11,488 bases of DNA from Chloroflexota bacterium (GTDB taxonomy: Bacteria > Chloroflexota > Anaerolineae > Promineifilales > Promineifilaceae): assembly GCA_008501785.1 (NCBI GenBank), contig QQUD01000075.1:1-11488 (forward strand), read 5' to 3'. Shown in pieces: positions 5,131-11,488 of the stretch (its first letter is position 1; each line of letters opens with the position of its first letter). The position numbers and the translations under genes were made by a program. Under the pieces are notes generated by a model. That model saw nothing but the letters and a program-made list of their open reading frames with translations. It was not told where the DNA came from and made no database searches.

Positions 5131-5331
5131 TTAAAGTTGTTGTAGTTGATGGCTGGGTGTGAGGAATTGGCGGTGGGTGAACCAGGCGGCAGCAAGGCCG
5201 GTGAAGGCAGCTGCGCCGATGAGCATGTACATGACGATGATTTGCAGTTGGACAAAGGCGCGGGCGGTTTGCCAAGGCGCGTGCCAGTGAAACGCGTTGG
5301 GCTTCACCGTCAGATAGTTCATTCACATTTG
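5131..5331 (-). pseudogene. Relic of an ABC transporter (ATPase signature joined to a membrane segment)
   Basis: On the minus strand, 5323 down to 5261 encodes NELSDGEAQRVSLARALANR, a clear ABC ATPase signature (LSGGEAQRV type). The Walker B and everything after it is missing. In another frame, from about 5262 to the stop at 5131, the text is ARAFVQLQIIVMYMLIGAAA and on to FLTPSHQLQQL, a hydrophobic segment like the end of a transporter subunit. An 8-base direct repeat CGCGCCTT (minus strand, 5281-5274 and 5262-5255) lies at the junction and could have mediated the deletion. There is no Walker A, no start and no full domain, so this is a decayed remnant and not a gene. The identity of the membrane part is uncertain. 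Confidence 0.6.
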
Positions 5332-5337
5332 TAGAAC

Positions 5338-5746
5338 ACGGTGGCGGGTGGGGGTTTGGTGAGGCGATTGAGGCAGTGCAACTGCATCGACGATCTGGTT
5401 TACGGCGGCGATGGGATTGGGCATTGGGGGAGGCCAATTTTCAATTGTGACAATGGCGCTGATTGGGGCGATGATCATTTTGTGGGTGTTTCCCAAGTTT
5501 GAAGAGTGGATTTACAATGTGCGTGAGCGGCGCACGTATGAAATGGTTTGTGATGTCAGTCGCAATCAGACGAATGAATTGGAAAGATTGTTTCAGCGGT
5601 GCGGTTTTAATGTAAAAGGGCATAAACTTATTAAGCATGGTGATGAGATGGTCTGTATTATTGATGCTTATGGAACGCTAGATGATCATGAGCAGGTAAT
5701 GGAAAAGCTATTGGCCGAAAAGGATGTCAAGGAGTTTCATTATTAA
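5338..5746 (+). pseudogene. 5'-truncated, frameshifted MgtC/SapB-like gene
   Basis: A 111-residue frame opens at ATG 5411, but homology-like sequence starts earlier: ATASTIWFTAAMGLGIGGG, matching the LTTAATLWVTAAIGLAVG part of MgtC-type membrane proteins. An in-frame TGA lies at once upstream, and the preceding motif VRRL (for VRGL) is one frame away, so a one-base shift separates them. Upstream of that, the first membrane helices are absent and ABC relic sequence on the other strand takes over. The remaining part keeps one or two membrane helices (IVTMALIGAMIILWVFP) and a soluble ACT-like tail (about residues 38-111) seen in MgtC proteins. MgtC proteins affect Mg2+ homeostasis and ATP synthase. 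The fragment may still be expressed, but the loss of the 5' half argues for a pseudogene. Confidence 0.65.
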
Positions 5747-5820
5747 AAAAGATGGTTCATCACCAAATACAGTGTTGACGAGTTAAACCAAGCCAGCACC
5801 CCATTGGGCGATGAGCTAAA

Positions 5821-7992
5821 TTAATCTAATGCATTTGTTAAATTACCTATCTTTACATACCCTTCCGGATATTGTTCAGAGGGGATAATCGATAGTCTTT
5901 CACCTGTTTCCCAATTATAGGCCCCGACATAAATTGAAAGATTATTTAGATCACCATTGTGGATTAATTCACGGGTGTCCAAAATAACCTCACCGGGTTC
6001 CCAAAATGTTGGTGGATATCCTTGATGACTACCTGGTGGAAAATCTTGTTGGATAAGGCGAATCCCATCCTCATCAACTAAATGGGCAAAAACTGAGTAA
6101 TCAAAGTCAGCCGTTTGTAAGGCTTCCCAATGTAAAACAATTGTGATGGACTCCTGTTGAATATTGAGGTCATAGCCTTGTAAAAGGAAATAATCACCTA
6201 CTTGTGAATTCAGATAGTTATTAGGTGATTCTATTGCCCGAATGGTAGCTGGAGCTAAATGGGGTGATTTGGCCCAATTCCGATAAATTTTTTCACATGC
6301 AATGATTGTTTCGGCCGTTACATCTACTATTGGAACTTTATCTAAATCTTGAGAAAAACAGTTTATATACCCTTCTGGGGCATGTCTTTCATGCGCCATT
6401 ATATGGCCTGGAGATAAAGATGGATTACGGGCAATGACATAATCATTCAAGCCAAAGCCATCAATAATATTTATTTGGTAGAAAACCCAAGCTATCAACC
6501 CTGTAGACCTGGTCAGCATTAGCGGGTAATTTTCAGTTGACTTATCATATGTCTCATAGCTATCTGGTAATCGGCCAAGCATATATTCGTAAAATACTTT
6601 GTGCTCCTGGTGGCGTATGCCAGTTGCATGATCAATTAAGGAAAATTGAAGCGAATCATAATATTGCAGATAGTTACTAACAGGTGTGGGCAAGTTGGGG
6701 AGTTGTTTTTGAAGCGTGTCGGCTACGGAAACCTGCAAAAACAATGTTTCCTCTCTTGTTGTATATTTTTGGCTAGCTGACCAGTGTGTCCAAGGAATAG
6801 GCCATGAGAGTAAGATGAAACAGATAAAAAGCGCAATATTTAACCGAATATTCCAGCTTAATTGATTGAGTATCCATGCAAATGAAACAAAGATGGGCAA
6901 GATCAAATAACTATAGACTCGAAACTCAAAATGGTCGCCTCCAACAAGAACCGTGTAGTAAGCAACGTGGGCCAAAACAGTCAGGGTCACAACCATAGGC
7001 AATAAAATAGCCCATCCTTTTGTTTGAACTTTGTGCATAAAGTTCAAAGAGCGCCATTTTGTTATCAAGCGTAATGCCAGGATAATGAGAACAACCAGCC
7101 AAATCCACAAAGAATATTCAATAATGAATGAGAGCAGGTATTTTGAACCACTCTCTATTGGAATACGGCCAGTTACTGTTTTTGCATAATAGGTATTAGG
7201 AAGCCATTCGCCATAAAATTGATGCCGCCAGAGTAAGTGTATAGGCACAAGCAACAAGGGTGCTGTGGCGAACATGTCTGATGGCTTAAGTTGCGATGGA
7301 CGTTTTTTAGTAATTATGGCTAGCAATACTAAGACAAGAGTCGATGCAATGATAAGTAAACCATCTGGTCTGGTGGGCGTGAGAAGTGAGGCAGAAAATG
7401 TAATGCCTAGCAACCATTTCTTAGAAGAGAATGGCAAAAAAAGGCAGGAATAAATCCATGCAATGAAGAAGAAATTGAACATTGCAGTTTCTAAGCCAGA
7501 ACTACTCCATGCTAGAAAAGTTCGATTTGAAAGAGTGCCAAGCAATACGAAGCTTAGAAAAAGCATTTGGTATCTTTGCAAATGGATTCCCCATTTCATT
7601 TTTAAAACGATCAAGGAACCTAGCAATAAGGTGAGTGCGGTAAAAAACAACGACACCCAATTTGCAGCTTCGGGGGGGGCAGTACCGATAAGGCTCCAAA
7701 TAATATCAAGTAATAGAATCCACAAAAAGCTTGTGTATCCTTCAACTGGTTGAAATGGTGGTTGGTTCCAAACATAACCATAACCTAATTGCCGATTACT
7801 TATATAGCGAAAAGCAATGTAGGCATCATCTGTGAGAAACCAGAATAGTTTCCACCCATAAAACATTAGCATTGATGCCATTATTGTGATAACGATTAGC
7901 CAAAACGTTTCCCGCGAGGCGTATTGGCTGATGCTATTATTTGAATTGTTGATCAGAATCTCATGATCTGATTTATTCTCAAAGTTAGTCAC
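5821..7992 (-). CDS. GT-C membrane glycosyltransferase (ArnT/AftB-like)
   Basis: 723 residues on the minus strand, ATG at 7990-7992. After a short cytoplasmic N-terminus and the first helix (about 30-53) comes FLTDDAYIAFRY, then PVEGYTSFLW (82-91). This pattern is typical of GT-C enzymes of the ArnT/PMT and AftB arabinosyltransferase type, with D55/D56 as the probable catalytic or metal pair on the first outer loop. About ten further hydrophobic helices reach residue 410. The rest (about 420-723) is soluble and extracytoplasmic, ending in a β-rich domain (VLHWEALQ, FAHLVDEDG, WEPGEVILDT) often attached to Chloroflexota glycosyltransferases. It probably transfers a sugar from a polyprenyl-phosphate donor to a cell-envelope glycan; the acceptor is unknown. 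The gene is clearly AT-richer than its neighbours and has no ACGGCCGT copy, which suggests recent acquisition. The C-terminal end nearly abuts the MgtC relic. Confidence 0.85.
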   Translation of the reverse strand: MTNFENKSDHEILINNSNNSISQYASRETFWLIVITIMASMLMFYGWKLFWFLTDDAYIAFRYISNRQLGYGYVWNQPPFQPVEGYTSFLWILLLDIIWSLIGTAPPEAANWVSLFFTALTLLLGSLIVLKMKWGIHLQRYQMLFLSFVLLGTLSNRTFLAWSSSGLETAMFNFFFIAWIYSCLFLPFSSKKWLLGITFSASLLTPTRPDGLLIIASTLVLVLLAIITKKRPSQLKPSDMFATAPLLLVPIHLLWRHQFYGEWLPNTYYAKTVTGRIPIESGSKYLLSFIIEYSLWIWLVVLIILALRLITKWRSLNFMHKVQTKGWAILLPMVVTLTVLAHVAYYTVLVGGDHFEFRVYSYLILPIFVSFAWILNQLSWNIRLNIALFICFILLSWPIPWTHWSASQKYTTREETLFLQVSVADTLQKQLPNLPTPVSNYLQYYDSLQFSLIDHATGIRHQEHKVFYEYMLGRLPDSYETYDKSTENYPLMLTRSTGLIAWVFYQINIIDGFGLNDYVIARNPSLSPGHIMAHERHAPEGYINCFSQDLDKVPIVDVTAETIIACEKIYRNWAKSPHLAPATIRAIESPNNYLNSQVGDYFLLQGYDLNIQQESITIVLHWEALQTADFDYSVFAHLVDEDGIRLIQQDFPPGSHQGYPPTFWEPGEVILDTRELIHNGDLNNLSIYVGAYNWETGERLSIIPSEQYPEGYVKIGNLTNALD

Positions 7993-8237
7993 GATCCGTT
8001 ATTCCTGAAAGTATGTAACATTTTGAAAGAGATTAATCCCAATAAATTGCAAAACTGGCAATCTAATAATTAAGTTAGGCTGTAATAACAATTTATAGTA
8101 AATTGTCCTAATTATCCCTGCTTTCCTCTTCTAACAGGGTGAAAATTTGCAAATTACATGTATATCCCCATTATGAATGGGAAGCATATCATTCCCTGTG
8201 AGATGATGCCAATGAATAGATTTAGGTACTATTGGGA
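7993..8237. other. AT-rich spacer between phosphatase and glycosyltransferase genes
   Basis: About 245 bp without a credible gene on either strand. It must contain the promoter of the minus-strand glycosyltransferase and the end of the phosphatase transcript. I see a weak GGGAA/TTCCC hairpin near 8179-8196 and a TATAAAT-like box on the minus strand near 8088-8096, neither convincing. Confidence 0.4.
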
Positions 8238-8245
8238 AACGGCCG

Positions 8246-11176
8246 TTACTCATCCATCTTCAACACAACCAGCGTAATATCATCAAATTGCGGTGTGTCG
8301 CCAGCGTGATCGTTGACGGCGTGGGTGATGGCGTGCATGATGTTTTCGGCCTGCCGGTGTCGAAAACGACTGGCGGTGACTTGTAGGCGACCCATGCTAA
8401 ACTCGTCGTAATCTTCGTTCATGGCTTCGGTGACGCCATCGGTGTAGAAGATGAGCGTGTCACCATGATGGAGTCGGACGCTGCTCTCAGCAATTGTTAC
8501 ATCTGGAATGATGCCAAGGGCCATGCCGTCGCCTCGTAGTAGTTCAATATCTCCATTTTGGCGCAGCAGAATTGGTGGGTTGTGGCCGCCGTTAGCATAG
8601 GTGAGAGTGTGTTTTTGTGGATCGAGTACGGCATAAAAGACTGTGACAAATAAGTCAGACTGTGCTTCGCTGTCGATAATTTGGTTGACGCGGATCAGGG
8701 TTTCGGAGGGATGCATCCGATTGTGGGCAATGGTGCGAATGATAGTGCGGCTCATGGCCATGAAGAGCGCTGCTGGAATACCTTTGTCAGCTACGTCGGC
8801 AATGACGATGCCCCATTTGTGATCCGGTAGTTCAATAAAGTCGTAGAAGTCGCCGCTGACTTGGCGGGCGGCTTGCCAAAAGCTGGCGACGGAACAGCCG
8901 GGAATATGCGGGCTGCCCGGTGGAATCAGGCTGGACTGAATGTTGCGGGCGACGTCGAGTTCTTGTGCTAAGCGACCGCGTTCGGCGGACTCTTTGTAGA
9001 GTTGATTGTTGACAACGGCCGTTGCTGCCTGATGCGCGATCCCGTTTAAAATATTGAGGCGGCGGGTGGAGATGAAACGGCCGTTTTCCTCATCTATGCC
9101 TACTATCATCATGCCCACCAGTTCCCCACGGGCATGGAGTGGAAAGATATGGGCGTTGTCTGTACCAAAGGCTTGCTGCAGCCAATGGGGCAGTGTCAAT
9201 TTGTAGCTGGTGCCGGTGGGAACGGATGTTTCTACCGTTTGCGGCATCATCCTTTCCAGCTCATCCCGGTCAATCGCTAACGATTCCAACAAGCCGCGTC
9301 CCATTTCATTGACGCCATAGCTAGGGCCTGCATGAAAAATAGATCGATCCTCATCCCAAATCAAGATGAGCGTGGAGCGGACTCCCACCAACATCGGCAC
9401 CAGGCGCACAATCGTGTTCAAAATTTCGTTGAGGTCGATCAGGCTGTTAACGGCTTCGGCCACTTGCAGCAATGCCGTGTTTACCCACGCTTCTTCCTGT
9501 TGGGCGATGCGTAATTGGGAGCTTTCAATGGCCTGGGCTGTTTGGCGAGCGATGTTGTTGAGTAGTTCATGCCGCTTTTGCAATGTATGTTGTTCAATTT
9601 GGTCAGATGATTCTACTTTGATCTCGGTTGTGACGAGGATGCCGCTGGTTTGAACGGCCGTATTCATTGGCACCAGCGTCAATCGCATGGTTCCTTTGGG
9701 CAAATGAGGATGCAGCCATCCTGGAATTTGCGGGGTAGTGATAGTTTCTTGGCCGATGTGAACGGCGTCAAGGGCGTGCCAACTGCCAATTGAAATAGTG
9801 ACGGGTTCTGGCAGCCAGCCAGAGCCATGTTCGGTGTGTAGGCCGGTGAGCTGGTACTGTTCTGGCTCGTCTTCCCACAATAGCAAGCAGACAAATGGGA
9901 CACCGATGAGCATAGCGGTGAGACGGGAAACGGCCGTTGCCATTTCCTCTAAATCTTCACTACGCCAAATGGCATCGGCAATTTGTAGTTGAGCAGTAGA
10001 AAGCCATGCTTGTTCGCGCTGTCGTGTGAGTTGTTTGGTTTTATCAATGGCGATGGCGACTTCAGCTCCTAATGTTTGCAGGGTGGCTTCTTGAGCGGGT
10101 GTGAATGCGCCGAGTCGTTCGCTTTGCACATCTAAAATGCCGAGTACTTCGCCATTTGCTAGCAGTGGGATTGCAATTTCTGAGCGGGTGGTCGAGATGT
10201 CGGATAGGGGCAAGGTCGGGATTTGAGCCAAAAAGCGTTTATCATCTTGGATGTTATTGCTGATCAGGGTGGTTTGATTGAGAACGGCCGTTCCTACTAA
10301 TCCACGTCCTGCTGGAATCCGCGCACATATTTCAGAAAGTTGTTGATGGCTGCTAGCCTGCATCACCAGTTCACCACTTTCTGCATCGCACAAAAAGATG
10401 CTGACCGGGTGGAAGCCAAATATGGTATGGACGAGTTGCACAACTTGTTCGAAAATTTCTTCCGGTTCTTGCACACTGTCAATTTGCCTGGCAATTTTGC
10501 CGACAAGTTCTAGCTGTGCCGCTCGATTTTGTTCTTTGGCATACAGTTTGGCGTGGGCAATGGCTGCGGCGGCTTGATTGGCAAGAATCATGAGTCGGCG
10601 TAAATCTTCTTCATTAAACCGTTTGGGCTGTTGATTTTGAGCTGCAACGATGCCGATCACATCTTCGCCACTAATTAATGGTATAAAAATGGCGGATCGA
10701 GGGGGTGTTTCGCTGATGTAACGAGGGACTGCTGGGAGCTTGTCCATTTCTTTGGCAAAGTCACGAACCAACAGCGGCTGTTTTGATTCGCGTATCCAGC
10801 CAACCATGCCGCCTCGCTCTTGTAGATTAAAGTTGCGGGGTGTTTCTTGAATGACACCATTGATACGCCAAAATAAAATACGATACCAGTTGTCATCAAA
10901 AACGGCCGTTTGAAAGGTGCTAGCATCAATAACTTTTTCTGCTTCGGTCGCAATCAGTTCGCAAAGGGCCGTGAGGTCTAATTCGGCCGCAACAATGGCG
11001 CGACCGGCGGCGCTCAGCGCTTCAAATTCAGCAATACGTTGCAATAACTGTTGTCGGGATAGGTAACGCCGCCACAGCACGAAGGCACTGAGCATCAGTG
11101 CTGCAACCAAAATTGCAAATGAAATTGAGGGCCAGGGGAGACCATCAGAAAGTTGCACTTGTGCTGCGATTCTCAC
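8246..11176 (-). CDS. Membrane GAF-domain SpoIIE/PP2C phosphatase (RsbU/RsbP-like)
   Basis: 976 residues, minus strand. The start is GTG (11176-11174), which overlaps the TGA of the upstream STAS gene as GTGA, so the two are translationally coupled. Order of parts: a membrane helix (18-36); GAF 1 (about 60-210); GAF 2 (about 225-380); two more GAF-like units (about 390-555 and 565-725), each opening with a related helix such as AWLSTAQLQIADAI and AWVNTALLQVAEAV; a linker (727-750); and a SpoIIE-type PP2C phosphatase (755-972). Metal-site motifs are intact: SGDFYD (D776, D779), IADVADKG (D794), GGHNPP (from 863), YTDGVTE (D913), FDD (965-966). It should dephosphorylate a Ser-phosphorylated STAS antagonist in response to GAF-sensed signals. 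The neighbouring STAS protein is the obvious substrate. Six ACGGCCGT copies lie inside it; five encode Thr-Ala-Val and one Asn-Gly-Arg. Confidence 0.93.
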   Translation of the reverse strand: MRIAAQVQLSDGLPWPSISFAILVAALMLSAFVLWRRYLSRQQLLQRIAEFEALSAAGRAIVAAELDLTALCELIATEAEKVIDASTFQTAVFDDNWYRILFWRINGVIQETPRNFNLQERGGMVGWIRESKQPLLVRDFAKEMDKLPAVPRYISETPPRSAIFIPLISGEDVIGIVAAQNQQPKRFNEEDLRRLMILANQAAAAIAHAKLYAKEQNRAAQLELVGKIARQIDSVQEPEEIFEQVVQLVHTIFGFHPVSIFLCDAESGELVMQASSHQQLSEICARIPAGRGLVGTAVLNQTTLISNNIQDDKRFLAQIPTLPLSDISTTRSEIAIPLLANGEVLGILDVQSERLGAFTPAQEATLQTLGAEVAIAIDKTKQLTRQREQAWLSTAQLQIADAIWRSEDLEEMATAVSRLTAMLIGVPFVCLLLWEDEPEQYQLTGLHTEHGSGWLPEPVTISIGSWHALDAVHIGQETITTPQIPGWLHPHLPKGTMRLTLVPMNTAVQTSGILVTTEIKVESSDQIEQHTLQKRHELLNNIARQTAQAIESSQLRIAQQEEAWVNTALLQVAEAVNSLIDLNEILNTIVRLVPMLVGVRSTLILIWDEDRSIFHAGPSYGVNEMGRGLLESLAIDRDELERMMPQTVETSVPTGTSYKLTLPHWLQQAFGTDNAHIFPLHARGELVGMMIVGIDEENGRFISTRRLNILNGIAHQAATAVVNNQLYKESAERGRLAQELDVARNIQSSLIPPGSPHIPGCSVASFWQAARQVSGDFYDFIELPDHKWGIVIADVADKGIPAALFMAMSRTIIRTIAHNRMHPSETLIRVNQIIDSEAQSDLFVTVFYAVLDPQKHTLTYANGGHNPPILLRQNGDIELLRGDGMALGIIPDVTIAESSVRLHHGDTLIFYTDGVTEAMNEDYDEFSMGRLQVTASRFRHRQAENIMHAITHAVNDHAGDTPQFDDITLVVLKMDE

Positions 11177-11488
11177 GATTCAAGGATGGCTTGATGAGCC
11201 GTTTCGGTGTCCGTGTAAATTTTGAACACTTTGTCAAAACCGACCATTGAAAATATTTCTTGGAGGCGTGTGTTGAGACCACACAAAACCAGATTGCCTT
11301 CTTTTTGGCGTGCCTGTCGCCAGGCGCTAACCAGGCAGCGTAAACCACCACTGTTGATGTAAGTTGTTTCGCCCAGATTGACAATGAGATGGCAAACCCC
11401 TTCGCCTTCAAGCAGTTTTGTTAACTGCTTTTCTAGCAGCGGGTTTTGCCCCTGATCGAGCCGCCCTTGCACATGGACTAGCCATGTG
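11173..11488 (-). CDS. STAS-domain anti-sigma factor antagonist (5' end outside window)
   Basis: The frame is open to the window edge and reads TWLVHVQGRLDQ before an internal GTG at 11472, so that GTG is probably not the start; the N-terminus lies beyond 11488. The visible 105 residues cover nearly all of a STAS domain. It has the first strand and GRLD, the core INSGGLRCLVSAWRQAR with the Ser that is phosphorylated in the family (NSGG, usually DSxG), LVLCGLNTRLQEIFSMVGFD, and the last helix. STAS antagonists bind an anti-sigma kinase when dephosphorylated and release its partner. The stop overlaps the GTG start of the phosphatase gene, so the pair forms one operon. This is a partner-switching module; the kinase and target should be encoded outside the window. 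Confidence 0.9.
   Translation of the reverse strand, partial: TWLVHVQGRLDQGQNPLLEKQLTKLLEGEGVCHLIVNLGETTYINSGGLRCLVSAWRQARQKEGNLVLCGLNTRLQEIFSMVGFDKVFKIYTDTETAHQAILES

Larger units (their letters stand above)
190..10909. repeat. Highly iterated palindrome ACGGCCGT (13 copies)
   Basis: Perfect AACGGCCGTT occurs at 1536, 1938, 2136, 3700, 8238, 9014, 9076, 9929, 10283 and 10901. Copies with one end base changed (ACGGCCGT core intact) start at 189, 352 and 9653. By chance an 8-mer is expected about 0.18 times in 11.5 kb. Ten copies are in coding DNA: nine read ACG GCC GTT (Thr-Ala-Val) in the gene's own frame and one (9076) reads AAC GGC CGT. One copy lies in a tRNA-like RNA and one spans the phosphatase stop codon. 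None lies between 3710 and 8237. Confidence 0.95.

Noticed and set aside
5765..5824. Plus-strand frame KYSVDELNQASTPLGDELN ending at 5822-5824
   Set aside because: It looks like a protein C-terminus but has no start, follows the MgtC-like stop directly and overlaps the end of the glycosyltransferase gene. Possibly a further relic, too short to call.
1..11488. CRISPR array, complete insertion sequence, prophage or integrase genes
   Set aside because: No regularly spaced repeats, no transposase or integrase motifs and no phage structural genes are visible; the repeats seen are palindromes and hairpins.

Overview
The window looks like chromosomal DNA of an uncultured bacterium, most probably a Chloroflexota (Anaerolineae-like) lineage. 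That placement is an inference from the gene set (GAF-SpoIIE phosphatase with a STAS partner, LNASYEPL-type HNH protein, long RtcB, ArnT/AftB-like membrane glycosyltransferase with a C-terminal soluble domain) and from intergenic DNA style; no marker gene proves it. The 8-mer ACGGCCGT occurs 13 times, 10 of them inside the perfect 10-mer AACGGCCGTT. This is a highly iterated palindrome comparable to cyanobacterial HIP1.

Layout. (1) 1-909: an RNA-gene region with a tRNA-like RNA (154-279), a canonical tRNA-Lys(UUU) (618-690), a second tRNA-like RNA (699-788) and several inverted repeats. The two tRNA-like RNAs have perfect acceptor and T arms. In place of an anticodon arm, both carry the block TTG(A/C)CC-N8-GGGCCGG. 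This resembles the two strands of the Ro60-binding stem of Y RNAs, but closed by a hairpin loop and in permuted order. (2) 910-2517: a Ro60/TROVE-vWA protein, the known partner of Y RNAs. (3) 2616-3137: an HNH nuclease. (4) 3350-3577: a small four-cysteine protein. (5) 3638-5041: an RtcB-type RNA ligase whose ribosome binding site lies inside a 13-bp hairpin, followed by a good intrinsic terminator. (6) 5131-5746: a scar made of a decayed ABC-transporter fragment (minus) and a 5'-truncated, frameshifted MgtC-like gene (plus). (7) 5821-7992 minus: an AT-rich GT-C membrane glycosyltransferase without the iterated palindrome, probably acquired. (8) 8246-11488 minus: a translationally coupled STAS protein and membrane GAF-SpoIIE phosphatase, a partner-switching signalling pair; the STAS gene runs off the window.

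The genes at 154-5041 read as an RNA-handling island: Y-like RNAs and a tRNA, the Ro60 ring that binds them and misfolded RNA, a nuclease, and a ligase that reseals cleaved RNA. Linkage of Ro60, Y RNA and RtcB is known from Salmonella (rsr-yrlA-rtcBA). The new points here are the architecture of the RNAs, with the Ro-binding-like module in the anticodon position of an open tRNA-like body, and the hairpin-masked rtcB start.
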